Part shown: positions 53,301-61,605 of the stretch, piece after piece
How positions within the stretch are numbered: position 1 is the first letter of the stretch
Layout: each line of letters begins with the position of its first letter
Source: Chitinophaga niabensis
GTDB lineage: Bacteria > Bacteroidota > Bacteroidia > Chitinophagales > Chitinophagaceae
DNA length: 64,000 nucleotides
Reading direction: 5' to 3'
NCBI RefSeq assembly: GCF_900129465.1
Contig: NZ_FSRA01000001.1
Coordinates: 2,606,482 to 2,670,481, forward strand
Position numbers and translations under genes: made by a program
Notes under the pieces: model-generated
What the model was told of the DNA's origin: nothing
Databases searched by the model: none
Seen by the model: only the letters and a program-made list of their open reading frames with translations

Positions 53301-53504
53301 TGGTTTTACCAGCAGTTTGAAATTACCATTCTCATCTGTGATGGTACCACGGTTGGAACCTTTTACCTTCACCGTTACGAATGGAAGTAAGGTGCCATCC
53401 TTTCCGGACTTTACGGTACCTCCTACAGGCCGGGTAGTTGTATCGCTCTGGGCATGCAGCGCATGGGCTCCCAGCAATAATGCTATAATAAATAATTTAC
53501 GCAT
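50394..53504 (-). CDS. SusC/RagA TonB-linked outer membrane transporter without STN
   Basis: A 1036-residue SusC-like protein. The signal peptide (about 1-18, HALHAQS) is followed directly by a CarboxypepD_reg domain (about 26-105: TVKVKGSNRGTITDENGNFK), the plug (VMVVGYGNERKRNITGAIST, then PLIVIDGIPVYGSG) and the barrel, ending YQFGINIGL. No STN domain is present, unlike the 6058 protein, although an ECF sigma and a FecR gene lie upstream. It starts four bases after the lipoprotein gene. It should import a ligand with TonB energy. Confidence 0.94.
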   Translation of the reverse strand: MRKLFIIALLLGAHALHAQSDTTTRPVGGTVKSGKDGTLLPFVTVKVKGSNRGTITDENGNFKLLVKPTDTLILTAVGFRKLESPAGKLALLTLTLPEDTRTFNEVMVVGYGNERKRNITGAISTISAKEITKASDLSFDNAIIGKAAGVNIISSSGIPGSATAITIRGLSTLNPDGSQPLIVIDGIPVYGSGRDLNNRNFNASTTAPGTIGGASVSDSYTPPQAFENNPLSALNPADIESIEILKDAYATAIYGSRAAAGVILVTTKKGKKGMQSFNIRSATGAIQPIGKYKLLNGPEYNNIYTRYYKQLGSNEVFNAQDNTDWQDAVTRTAISQQLDASMSAGSEKAQYYISGSYTSQPSYIINNDYKRYNGRMNISYQASKAIQVGVSMSMNYTENSAMNAAAIYRAALQKAPNLPIYNADGSYAFGKGANPYGDQDANPVADALLNTNMLKTSEALGNAFLQYKPIDWLTLRSEFGTQLTNGDAYSRRVKRPSGYGDDAVQTNTQYRKIVTNNTASFLKMINRHYINAVAGQSFEQSTESNTGIGGYGFFNDEILSIAAARNKYIKGALKQQWALASYFARLNYEFDNKYLAGVTYRLDGSSRFSRNRRYIGFPSFSAGWRLSEEGFLKDRKWLDDLKLRGSIGFTGNNSGSYYGSQGQYQLNSDNLSYAGTPILQMQQPDNPNLKWERTRSVDLGLDASLLNNTVNVTLDYYHRRVKDMILTSAIPRYQGWSAQQQNIGDMMNEGLELTVRAELLRRKQFSWSTNFNISWNRNKILKLNFVGEEVGLANEAYKYLKEGQAAGQFFLYDWQGVDGMSGNPAWGDGKGNTTFVPPASLFSTVEDVNVFRKSYGTALPDFYGGMGHTFTWRNWELDAFFSFSVGNKMINGARAALLTYSVGDAPNLSSEILNYWLVPGHETDIPKLVNRSVTTSAGSSNIRDYTTSRTSSRFLEDASYLRLRNVRLAYQLPVAKLKVIRSLELFIGGTNLLTFTGYSGIDPEVSAFGSSALQAGYDELTMPQNKMYQFGINIGL

Positions 53505-53508
53505 GTAC

Positions 53509-54879
53509 TTAGTTTAATCCGCCTTTCCAGATCTCGTTTACGATAGGATATGCTGCCGGATTGCTGGTTCTGCCGGTGCCGCCTATGATCCAGATGATGC
53601 TGTTATTCACAAATGCATTGAAAGCGATGCGGCCGGGGAACTGTGCAGGTAATGCACGCGGGTCGCCTTCTGCCACTTTCGTCCAGTTCACACCATCATC
53701 CTCAGATACCCAGAGATCACTTTGTGCCACACCGGAGGTTTCCCCGCTGATGAGTAACAATTGATTCCGGTGTACTACCACCTGGTGGCCCTGGCGGAGT
53801 GGTAATGCGTTCACCTGTGTAACCTGCGTCCAGGTGATACCGTCTGCGGAATTCCAGATATCGTTCTTGTATACGTTACCATTATCCAGGCCACCTACTA
53901 CCCATATTTTTTCTTTATAGACAAATACGGCGGGGTTGCGGCGGGGAGGAAACTGAGCGGCAGCAGTGATCTGCGTCCAGGTTTCGCCGTCTGTTGTATT
54001 CCATACATCGTTATAAGAAACGCCGTAGGCATTGAGATTTCCGAAAGCAGGATAAGCACTTCCTCCTATTACCCATAGTTTATCTTTGAACACCACGGCA
54101 TTAATACGCTCGCGGATACTCCAGCGGTCTGTTGCTACTGCCGGTGTGGAAGCCGTCCAGGTTAAACCATCGGAAGAACTCCATACTTTGTTGGTTACAT
54201 TACTGAAGCCCATGCCTACAGGTGGAAGGCAGCCACCGAGTATCCAGATCTTGTTCCTGAAACCGGTGACCAGCTTTCCATGCTCTGCTTTGGGGATAGA
54301 ATCGCCATTATTATCGGCTGCTTTTAAACGTGTCCATGTATTCGCATCGTCACTTTGGAATGCACCAAAAGTAAATGCGCCGAATCCGCCCAGTGTGGAA
54401 CCGAAGGCGTAATATTTTCCATTAAAGAAACCAGCCTGCACATCGTGGAATGTTCCAAATGCTGCATCCCCCTGTTTCTGCCATGCTACCGCTTTAGGGT
54501 CCCGTTTGGCAACATTCACCTCTACGGTGTAATTACGGACCGTAGCACCATCTTCAGATGTAACCTTGTATATCACAGGGCTGGTGAAATTATTGACAGT
54601 AACGCCGGATTCCTGCAACACGGTACCTACTTTCACGGTTGCGCCGGGTACTTTTTCAAATGTGGCTACGAGCGCTGAAACATTCGTCTGGAATGGCAGG
54701 CTATCCACATTCCAGATCTTCAGCAAAGAATGATCTACTGTAAAGGCTACTGCTACAGATGGGATACTGAATTCAGTGATCCCCGCGAGCTTGCCGCGTT
54801 TATCTTCTTTCTTACAGGCAATAAACAGTCCTGCCATCAGCAGGATAAAGAGATAATGGTTGACTTTTGACATTTTCAA
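53509..54879 (-). CDS. Asp-box/Kelch propeller lipoprotein with DUF5018-like N-terminus
   Basis: A 456-residue lipoprotein (lipobox FIAC, Cys about 21). Residues about 30-130 resemble DUF5018-type Ig modules (FTSPVIYKVTSEDGATVRNY). The rest is a propeller with Kelch-type GG turns (IWILGG, LWVIGG, IWVVGG, IWIIGG) and five Asp-box-like units: SDDANTW, SSDGLTW, TTDGETW, SADGITW and SEDDGVNW. It probably binds a ligand at the surface for the SusC/SusD pair that follows after four bases. No enzyme motif is seen. The ATG at codon 3 is an alternative start. Confidence 0.83.
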   Translation of the reverse strand: MKMSKVNHYLFILLMAGLFIACKKEDKRGKLAGITEFSIPSVAVAFTVDHSLLKIWNVDSLPFQTNVSALVATFEKVPGATVKVGTVLQESGVTVNNFTSPVIYKVTSEDGATVRNYTVEVNVAKRDPKAVAWQKQGDAAFGTFHDVQAGFFNGKYYAFGSTLGGFGAFTFGAFQSDDANTWTRLKAADNNGDSIPKAEHGKLVTGFRNKIWILGGCLPPVGMGFSNVTNKVWSSSDGLTWTASTPAVATDRWSIRERINAVVFKDKLWVIGGSAYPAFGNLNAYGVSYNDVWNTTDGETWTQITAAAQFPPRRNPAVFVYKEKIWVVGGLDNGNVYKNDIWNSADGITWTQVTQVNALPLRQGHQVVVHRNQLLLISGETSGVAQSDLWVSEDDGVNWTKVAEGDPRALPAQFPGRIAFNAFVNNSIIWIIGGTGRTSNPAAYPIVNEIWKGGLN

Positions 54880-54915
54880 GGTATTGTATTTTAAGTTAAA
54901 TATTCCTGTGTAAGG

Positions 54916-54929
54916 GCAATAGCATCCCC
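54916..54929 (-). promoter_or_regulatory. possible sigma-54 promoter (-24/-12) of the lipoprotein-susCD genes
   Basis: On the minus strand GG and TTGC are at the -24/-12 spacing (GG-N8-TTGC, 54929-54916), 37 bases before the ATG at 54879. The TGGCAC part is otherwise a poor match. It lies in the only gap of any size in this run and an NtrC-type activator is encoded upstream. Confidence 0.3.
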
Positions 54930-54979
54930 TTCAGCGATTGCTGTCAATTTTAGCATTACGTATTATGTACAAGGAATAG

Positions 54980-56098
54980 TTACTTCTTTTTAATCAGGTA
55001 AACAGTGGTACCGTAGATACGGACTTCCTGTTTTAAGGTGATGGAAATGCCTGATAACACTTCCTGTAAAGTGGCGTTCTTATTGTAATCCCCGGTATAG
55101 GTTTCATCATCCTCTAAAGGTTCTGTAAAGATGGTCTGTACACCAAACCACTTTTTCAGTTTCGCTACTATCTCCTTTTCCCCGGCATTATCGAAAGCGA
55201 GAACGTCGTCGCTTTCTTCTCTTTTAACACTCACATCTGCATTACCGTTATTTTTATTGAAGGTCATGAGTTCCTGGTCGTTCACTTTTACATTTACCTT
55301 TCCCGGTCTCAGTTTTGTGAGTGGCAGGGTTGCAGGCATGGTTGAATCTTTCTTAGGCTTACGTAATTTGATCAGCGGGAAAGTGGTTTCATTATTCTCT
55401 ACTACCTGTGCATTCCCCTTTTCCACTGATACCGTTACCGTGCTGTCTTTCGTAAAAGCAGATACATTGATCTCCGAGCCTTTTGCCGTTGTTACCAGTT
55501 CCTTGGTTTTAATGACCAGTGACCTGGAGGTATCCTTCATTTTAAAATGTGCTTCTCCTTGCAGGTACACTACAGGATTCGCCGCTACTTCCTGGTGGAT
55601 CATCAATTCTGTTTCAGGGCTCAGGAACACTTCCGAACCATCGCTTAGCATCAACTGTGCGCGTTCTCCTTTTCCTGTCTGTGCCTTACTTAGCAGCCAT
55701 TTATTCTCCTGCGGTTGCGCTCTTAAAAGATTGCCGATCCAAAGCCCTGTAGCAAAAAATACCACGCAGGCTGCGGCGGCGTACATCCATATCTTCCTGT
55801 TGCGGTGGAGGGCTACTACTTTGCCTTCCTTCTTTTCCTCCTTCAGAGCTGCTCCAAAGACCTCTTCAAAAGTTGGCACAGGGCCGGTTTCCATCCGGTA
55901 CTCCGTCCAGTATGATTGGATCCAATCGATTATTTCATAACGTTTAGAGGGGTCCGCCAGCCAAGCATGCACCAAACTTTCTTCCTCTGACGAAGCTGTA
56001 CCATCCAGGTACCGCTTTAAGATTTCCTTTTCCACTAGCGCTGTTTTAAGTTTTCCTGCCCGGTACATATAAGCATACACCTGAGTATGCCTTTGCAC
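54980..56098 (-). CDS. FecR-family anti-sigma factor
   Basis: A 372-residue protein (or 362 from an ATG at 56068). The N-terminal cytoplasmic part has LKRYLDGTASSEEESLVHAW, a membrane helix spans about 104-125 (MYAAAACVVFFATGLWIG), the FecR domain has RAQLMLSDGSEVFLSPETEL and VVYLQGEAHFKMKD, and the C-terminal DUF4974 has FGVQTIFTEPLEDDETYTGD and ATLQEVLSGISITLKQ. An unusually long, Lys-rich insert (about 240-290) separates the last two. It pairs with the sigma factor nine bases upstream. Its usual input, an STN domain on SusC, is missing in this locus. Confidence 0.92.
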   Translation of the reverse strand: MQRHTQVYAYMYRAGKLKTALVEKEILKRYLDGTASSEEESLVHAWLADPSKRYEIIDWIQSYWTEYRMETGPVPTFEEVFGAALKEEKKEGKVVALHRNRKIWMYAAAACVVFFATGLWIGNLLRAQPQENKWLLSKAQTGKGERAQLMLSDGSEVFLSPETELMIHQEVAANPVVYLQGEAHFKMKDTSRSLVIKTKELVTTAKGSEINVSAFTKDSTVTVSVEKGNAQVVENNETTFPLIKLRKPKKDSTMPATLPLTKLRPGKVNVKVNDQELMTFNKNNGNADVSVKREESDDVLAFDNAGEKEIVAKLKKWFGVQTIFTEPLEDDETYTGDYNKNATLQEVLSGISITLKQEVRIYGTTVYLIKKK

Positions 56099-56107
56099 CT
56101 ACGGGGT

Positions 56108-56680
56108 TTATAAAAATTTATTGAAAATAAAGAGAATGGCCATGAGTGAAGTGCTATAACCATGACTTTCAAGGCTTTTGCGCATGATCTTCAGGGCTTT
56201 GTTCAGCTGGTTCTCTACGGTGCTCTTTGAAATTGCCATCTCCTCTGCTATCTGGGCATTTGAATATCCTTCCAGGCGGCTTTTCCGGAAGATGGCGCGG
56301 CATTTATCCGGCAATTCCTGCATGGTTTTGCCAATGAGCTGCTGTAACTCCCTGGCATTCACGGCTGGGTCCTGCTGGTTGAACTGGTTGGTGATCTCCC
56401 GGATATAGGTTTGCTGGTGACCTGCCTTCCTGATCTGGTTGTAAATGAGGTTCCTGGCGATAGTGATCACATAAGCCTCGAAGGGGGAACCGGCATCTAT
56501 CCGGTCCCGGTGTTTCCAGATGCGGATGAAGGTTTCCTGAACGATCTCGTCTGCTTCTTCCCTGCCTGCTTTAAAGCGGGTAGCGAAAGCGGCAAGGCGG
56601 GGAGCGTACCGTTCGTAGAGTAAACGGAAAGCGGATGGATCTCCGGAGCGGAGTTGCTGCACTAGCGCCTGTTCATTCAT
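56108..56680 (-). CDS. ECF RNA polymerase sigma factor
   Basis: A 190-residue sigma factor. Region 2 covers about 10-75 (FRLLYERYAPRLAAFATRF, then DEIVQETFIRIWKH) and region 4 about 115-170 (LPDKCRAIFRKSRLEGYSNA, QIAEEMAISKSTVENQLNKA). The C-terminus has the hydrophobic stretch common in SusC-linked members (LMAILFIFN). It precedes FecR by nine bases. The gene begins 36 bases after the HWE-type kinase gene on the same strand, so the sigma/FecR pair may be under the control of that two-component system. Confidence 0.92.
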   Translation of the reverse strand: MNEQALVQQLRSGDPSAFRLLYERYAPRLAAFATRFKAGREEADEIVQETFIRIWKHRDRIDAGSPFEAYVITIARNLIYNQIRKAGHQQTYIREITNQFNQQDPAVNARELQQLIGKTMQELPDKCRAIFRKSRLEGYSNAQIAEEMAISKSTVENQLNKALKIMRKSLESHGYSTSLMAILFIFNKFL

Positions 56681-56716
56681 TTGGGGGTTAAAGATAGGGT
56701 GTATCGGGTAGATTTT

Positions 56717-59050
56717 CTATTCACCCTTTAAGGGGAAGATAATATTAATATGTGTTCCTTCATCCGTTTGAATATTGAAGGTACCTCCTATATCATCAGT
56801 AAGCCCCTGCAACAACTCCATGCCCATGGAGGCGCCAATACGGTCATTAAAGTCCGCCGGCAGGCCGCGGCCGTTGTCTGAAACACTCAACATGATCTCT
56901 GTGTCTGAAATATGGGCCAGGGAAATAGATATCTTTCCTTCCGCGGTGTGGCCAAATGCATATTTAATGGAGTTGGTGATGGCCTCGTTCAGGATCAGGC
57001 CTAATGTAATGGCAGAGGCATGGTTCAGTTCTATCTTTTCCACATGCAGCTCAAAACGGATGTTCCCGCGAATGCCATAACTTTCCCGGAGATATTCCAC
57101 CAGTTCATAGATATACTCAGGCATATGGATGGTAGACAGTGTTTCTGACTGATAGAGCTTCTGATGGATGATGGACATAGAGTGGATCCTGTGCTGGCTG
57201 TCTTTAATGGCGGAAAGGGCTGCCTTGTTCTTCAGGTAGCTGGACTGGATCTCCAGCAGGCTTGCCACCACATGGAAGTTGTTCTTCACCCGGTGATGGA
57301 TCTCTTTCACCAGCCATTCCTTGTCCTTCACCAATTGTTCCAGCATCTTATTCTTTTCATTGATCGCTATATTGCTTTTTTGTTTGTTGCGGTATTGTAT
57401 ATATACCAGTGCCGTGATTAAGATCATTACCAGGATGCCGGCCAGGGTGATGTTCTTCATGAGGTCTGACCGTTCGAGTATAGCCTGTTGTGTTTTGTCC
57501 TTTTGTTTTAGCAATTCTATGTCTTTATCCTTGCTTTCCGTCTGATATTGGATCTGCAGCTCTACGAACTGCCTTGCCTTTATCACATTATACATGCTGT
57601 CGTCCTGCTCCTGCATTATGTGAAATTCATTTAGCGCATTCAGATAGTTACCTTCACTGGAATCTATCTTATACTGCATCAGATGCATTTTATTCACATT
57701 AAATGGGCGGGTTATATCCATGAAGCTTTTAGACTTTTCAAAATACTGTTTAGCCAGTTTGATATTACCAACCTTAATGTGATAAAGGGTTAGATTGCCA
57801 TATGCGTAAAATAATACTTCCTTTTCTCCCCTATCTTCCTGCAATGAATCCAGGTAAGGCAACATTTCATCATAATATTTCCCCGCAAGGTCCAATTTGC
57901 CCAACTGGTGATGGATCTTGCCTAAAACATGTGCTACATGCATTTTTTCCACCATTGATTCGGGAGGATAAGCAGCAATTGTCTTTTGTACAAGCTGAAG
58001 CGCCAGTTGCGGTTCTCCGAATGTTGAGATCCCAATGGCGATAAAATAAAAATCGGCGTACCAGATCCTTTTAGCTACATTCACCGGCTCCCGCTGAATG
58101 CTTTTATTTAGCCATTCCATGGCCTTTTCATAGTTTTCGAAGCGCAGGTACTGATAGCCCATATTGCCATAGAAGAAACTGGAAAATGCAAAATCCTGGT
58201 TGGCCTCCATGATGGCAATGGCCTCCTTGCATTCCGTAAATCCATCCGTCATGTCTCCCACAAAAAAATTCAGGTATGAAAGCACATAGTGGTTGTAATG
58301 CGTATGCTTAAAACCTATTAGCTTTTCCAGTTCTGTAACATGCAATAATTGTTTTTTAACAGTATCAAACTTTTGTTGTACGAAATGAACCTCGTAAATA
58401 CCGGTTAACATTTTTATCTCGGAAACAGTATCCCTTTGCTGCCTGACTAATTTGAGGGATTCATTGAAGTCTGCTTCTTTTTGCGGATCGTCAAAACCTG
58501 CCGCTGTTCCCCTGTTAGCCAGTGCCCTGGCAAGTATTACAGGATTATTAGATCTCCTGGCGAGGTTCACTGCTTGTGTAAAATAGTCCTTGCTTTTTGC
58601 AGGTTCATTACTTTGGAGATAGTATTTAGCAAGCAAGGTTAGTGCAGCATTCCTCCAATAAACATCCCTGGTTTTGTCCGCCTCTGCCTTCGCAGAAAGG
58701 AAGAAGGGCAATGCAGCATCAAGATCTTTTTTGTCGGCACCTGCTTTGAAGAGATAATAACTTCCCTGCCTCAATAAGGATTTAATCTGATTATCCGGGC
58801 CATCGATAAAATCCCTGTCGTAATAGAGGGAATGCGGCAGATGTTCTCCTTCGCTCACCAAAATAGCTGCACTGTCCATATCCAGCCTCCTTAGCATTAC
58901 AAAATACACGAAGGAAGTGGTCAATTCGAACTGAAGGCGCTGCTTGGGAATGGAATAACCAAAAGACGATCTACCAGCATTGGTTTGACCAAAGATGGGG
59001 TGGGAACAAAACAAAAAACAAAGGGATAAAAGTAAATGTACGGCCTTCAT
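56717..59050 (-). CDS. TPR-sensor histidine kinase, HisKA_2 (HWE-related) type
   Basis: A 777-residue kinase: signal peptide (about 1-21), TPR array (about 90-480), coiled coil, membrane helix (about 534-552), and the HisKA_2 motif VKEIHHRVKNNFHVVASLLE (His585/586). The HATPase has LILNEAITNSIKYAFGH and DNGRGLPADF. HisKA_2 kinases usually pair with different regulators from NtrC types, so the pairing with the gene just upstream (59084, 33 bases away) is notable. The two are on the same strand as the sigma/FecR/susCD genes below. Confidence 0.92.
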   Translation of the reverse strand: MKAVHLLLSLCFLFCSHPIFGQTNAGRSSFGYSIPKQRLQFELTTSFVYFVMLRRLDMDSAAILVSEGEHLPHSLYYDRDFIDGPDNQIKSLLRQGSYYLFKAGADKKDLDAALPFFLSAKAEADKTRDVYWRNAALTLLAKYYLQSNEPAKSKDYFTQAVNLARRSNNPVILARALANRGTAAGFDDPQKEADFNESLKLVRQQRDTVSEIKMLTGIYEVHFVQQKFDTVKKQLLHVTELEKLIGFKHTHYNHYVLSYLNFFVGDMTDGFTECKEAIAIMEANQDFAFSSFFYGNMGYQYLRFENYEKAMEWLNKSIQREPVNVAKRIWYADFYFIAIGISTFGEPQLALQLVQKTIAAYPPESMVEKMHVAHVLGKIHHQLGKLDLAGKYYDEMLPYLDSLQEDRGEKEVLFYAYGNLTLYHIKVGNIKLAKQYFEKSKSFMDITRPFNVNKMHLMQYKIDSSEGNYLNALNEFHIMQEQDDSMYNVIKARQFVELQIQYQTESKDKDIELLKQKDKTQQAILERSDLMKNITLAGILVMILITALVYIQYRNKQKSNIAINEKNKMLEQLVKDKEWLVKEIHHRVKNNFHVVASLLEIQSSYLKNKAALSAIKDSQHRIHSMSIIHQKLYQSETLSTIHMPEYIYELVEYLRESYGIRGNIRFELHVEKIELNHASAITLGLILNEAITNSIKYAFGHTAEGKISISLAHISDTEIMLSVSDNGRGLPADFNDRIGASMGMELLQGLTDDIGGTFNIQTDEGTHINIIFPLKGE

Positions 59051-59083
59051 GTTCCCTGTTTACTCTAAAATAAGTAATTATCC

Positions 59084-60466
59084 TTAACTCTTCCTGGCAA
59101 CGATCTCTTTTTCAATGCCCAGTTTCTTGATCCTCGAATTGAGTGTATTAACATTTATATCCAGTATTTCAGCAGCACCTCCTTTCCCGGAGATCTTCCA
59201 GTTGCAGCTTTCGAGTACGGCCAGTATGTGGTCCCGCTCGTTTTCCATCATCGTTTTAAACTTGTTCTTATCATTAATAGCAGGTACAGGTGCTAATTTG
59301 GAAACAGGTATTTCTATCGACTCCATAACAGTTCCATTGGCCATTACTACATTCCGCTGAATGGTATTTTCCAGTTCCCTGATATTACCCGGCCAGTTAT
59401 ATCCCATGAGCTTATCCAACGCTTCTTTTGCCAGTGTTGGAACTTTCCCTTCGCTGTATTTCTTTAAGAAGTATTCTGCCAGTAAGGGAATGTCTTCTTT
59501 TCTTTCGCGCAGGGAAGGCAACATTAAAGGGAACACGTTCAGGCGGTAATACAGATCTATGCGGAAACGCCCCGCTGCCACCTCTTCTTCCAGGTCTTTA
59601 TTCGTGGCAGCCAGTACCCTTACATTGATCTTTTGCGGTTTGCCTCCAATGGGTTCTATTTCTTTTTCCTGGAGTACCCTTAGAAATTTGACCTGGAGTT
59701 CAAGGGGCAGCTCTCCTATTTCATCGAGGAAAATAGTACCACCATCCGCCAGTTCAAACTTACCTGCCCTCCTTGCAATTGCTCCTGTGAAAGAACCTTT
59801 TTCATGACCGAATAATTCAGACTCGATCAGGTTAGCCGGCAATGCACCACAATTGACAACAACGAAGGGCTTATTCTTACGCGTAGAATACTTATGAATG
59901 GAATGCGCGATCAATTCTTTTCCGGTACCGCTTTCTCCCAGGATCAACACAGAAGTATCCATGGGTCCAACAAGTCTCGCTTGTTCCAATGCTTCCGTGA
60001 ATTTTTTGCTTTTGCCCACCAGGTGGCTGAACTCTGCAGGAAGTGCAACCGGCAGGGATTTCTGTGATAAGGCCTGCAGGGCACTTTCTTCCATCCTGTG
60101 TTGATGGAGGTACAGCGCCACATCCAGCATGATCAATACATCTTTTGCACGGAATGGCTTTACCATAAAACCATAAGGTCTGGTTGATTTTGCCTCCTCC
60201 AGGATCTGCCTGTTTGAATTAGCAGACAGATAAACAAAGGCCATGTTCTTTTCGTTTAAGATCCTCCCGAGATCAATACCTGTACCTTCTCCCTGCAAAA
60301 AAATATCTACCAATACCAGATCCGGTTTTTCTTTTTCAATGACAGTTAATGCAACGGCAACCGATCTCGCGATAGTGCAGGTGGCATATCCTGCGTTCGT
60401 GAGGATAATATTGAGTCCCTTGGCTTCAATAAACTGATCCTCCACAATTAAAATTTTCGCTTTCAA
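59084..60466 (-). CDS. NtrC-type sigma-54-dependent response regulator
   Basis: A 460-residue regulator. The receiver (1-120) has acidic E9/D10, phosphoacceptor D54 (LVLVDIFLQGEG) and VKPF. The AAA+ domain has Walker A GESGTGKE (177-184), the sigma-54 contact loop as GSFTGA (224-229, Ser in place of the common Ala), Walker B GGTIFLDEIGEL (242-253) and GYNWPGNIRELENTIQRNV. A Fis-type helix-turn-helix is at about 412-450 (GGAAEILDINVNTLNSRIKK). It should activate sigma-54 promoters. It is the first gene of the minus-strand run that ends at 46919. Confidence 0.95.
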   Translation of the reverse strand: MKAKILIVEDQFIEAKGLNIILTNAGYATCTIARSVAVALTVIEKEKPDLVLVDIFLQGEGTGIDLGRILNEKNMAFVYLSANSNRQILEEAKSTRPYGFMVKPFRAKDVLIMLDVALYLHQHRMEESALQALSQKSLPVALPAEFSHLVGKSKKFTEALEQARLVGPMDTSVLILGESGTGKELIAHSIHKYSTRKNKPFVVVNCGALPANLIESELFGHEKGSFTGAIARRAGKFELADGGTIFLDEIGELPLELQVKFLRVLQEKEIEPIGGKPQKINVRVLAATNKDLEEEVAAGRFRIDLYYRLNVFPLMLPSLRERKEDIPLLAEYFLKKYSEGKVPTLAKEALDKLMGYNWPGNIRELENTIQRNVVMANGTVMESIEIPVSKLAPVPAINDKNKFKTMMENERDHILAVLESCNWKISGKGGAAEILDINVNTLNSRIKKLGIEKEIVARKS

Positions 60467-60723
60467 TGGGCAACATTTTGTTATTGCAAATTACAAAAGT
60501 TCCATTTCTAAATCACAAAGTATTATTAGTCAATCAACTAGCCATGTGTTTATTCAATAATTATTGATATAACAATAATACAACCCTGGCTGTAAAAATT
60601 AAATTACTGCAAATCAGTCATCTAAAAAAATGGCATAAGATTAGTCTCGCGATAAATCCAAAACCAATTAGCAATGAAAAATAAAACCACTTTCGCAACC
60701 TTTCACCTTAAAAAGATCTCCTT
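60467..60723. promoter_or_regulatory. divergent promoter region
   Basis: 257 bases, very AT-rich, between the NtrC-type gene and the small-protein operon at 60724. It must hold the promoters of both. I looked for -24/-12 elements with correct GG-N10-GC spacing and found none; no clear -33/-7 pair is visible either. Confidence 0.4.
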
Positions 60724-61035
60724 ATGAAAAGTTTCCCGACCCTGATAGATGCACTGGCCGATGTTAAGAGCAGGGGGTATACGGAGGATTTCTCCGTTGA
60801 ACCAAGCTGCCTCTACTGTGGCGACCTGGACCTTCGTCTGTACCCCGAAGAATTTCATATTGACGAAGTCTACCGCTTTGAGGAAGACTCCAATCCTGAA
60901 GACAGTGCTGTACTCTATGCCATCTCTTCCTCAACAGGGGTTAAAGGCACGTTAGTAGATGGCTATGGAGCTTACGCAGAGAATATGAATTTCGAATTGG
61001 CCAAAAAACTAAGCACACATGGAAGCCAGAATTAA
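60724..61035 (+). CDS. small conserved Bacteroidota protein (often labelled PRPP synthetase)
   Basis: A 103-residue protein that I recognise as a common Bacteroidota family: FPTLIDALADVKSRGYTEDF, LRLYPEEFHIDEVYRFE and SAVLYAISSSTGVKGTLVDG. As I recall, databases label it phosphoribosylpyrophosphate synthetase, but it is about a third of that enzyme's length and lacks its PRPP loop, so the name should not be taken as function. CLYCGD is a possible metal or redox site. It overlaps the AhpD-like gene by 17 bases. Confidence 0.8.
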   Translation: MKSFPTLIDALADVKSRGYTEDFSVEPSCLYCGDLDLRLYPEEFHIDEVYRFEEDSNPEDSAVLYAISSSTGVKGTLVDGYGAYAENMNFELAKKLSTHGSQN

Positions 61036-61447
61036 CATCGCCGAAAAAGGCCGGGAGGCCTTAAAAACGCTCTTTAATATCGGTGCATATTTAAGTAAAT
61101 CTCCCATTGAAGTAAATCTTCGCGAGCTCATCAATCTACGGGTATCTCAGATCAATTCCTGTGCTTACTGCATTGACATGCACTATAAGAACGCAAAGGC
61201 AAAGGGTGAAACAGAAAAGCGCCTGTATGGTCTGAGTACCTGGAGGCAAACCAACTGGTACAGCGATCGCGAAAAAGCTGCTTTCGCTTTTGCCGAAGCT
61301 GTTACCGCCGCCGCCATGACTGACCTGGTTTATAAGAACGCGGGGCAATTCTTTTCTGAGGAAGAACTGGTAGACCTCACACTGATCATTACCACCATCA
61401 ATACCTGGAATCGTTTTAACAATACGTTCAGTACTGCTCCTGAATAA
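61019..61447 (+). CDS. AhpD-like/carboxymuconolactone decarboxylase family protein
   Basis: A 142-residue protein with the CMD fold: LRELINLRVSQINSCAYCID, then MHYKNAKAKGE (Cys48, Cys51, His55) are the AhpD-type CxxC and proton-relay residues; EKAAFAFAEAVT and FFSEEELVDLTLIITTINTW, NRFNN complete the family pattern. Such proteins act as alkylhydroperoxidase-like antioxidants. It is coupled to the small protein gene upstream and about 160 bases before the YCII gene, so the three may form a stress operon. Confidence 0.9.
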   Translation: MEARINIAEKGREALKTLFNIGAYLSKSPIEVNLRELINLRVSQINSCAYCIDMHYKNAKAKGETEKRLYGLSTWRQTNWYSDREKAAFAFAEAVTAAAMTDLVYKNAGQFFSEEELVDLTLIITTINTWNRFNNTFSTAPE

Positions 61448-61605
61448 CCGCTTAAAATCATGCTAAGAGGCCTTTCCCGGAAGGGAATACCAGTGACGGA
61501 AGTGAATTCATGGATGATGCCATCCACATGAATGAGGAACTGCCACCTAATGTAGAGGACTAATACACCAAAACATTTCTTTTAATCATAAAAAAACAAA
61601 TACTA

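Noticed and set aside
60620..60645. TGGCATAAGATTAGT as sigma-54 promoter of the 60724 operon
   Set aside because: The base pair at -12 is GT, not GC, and TTGC is missing.
61511..61564. 17-codon frame between the AhpD-like and YCII genes
   Set aside because: Too short and without start context; could be a remnant of a longer frame, but nothing supports it.
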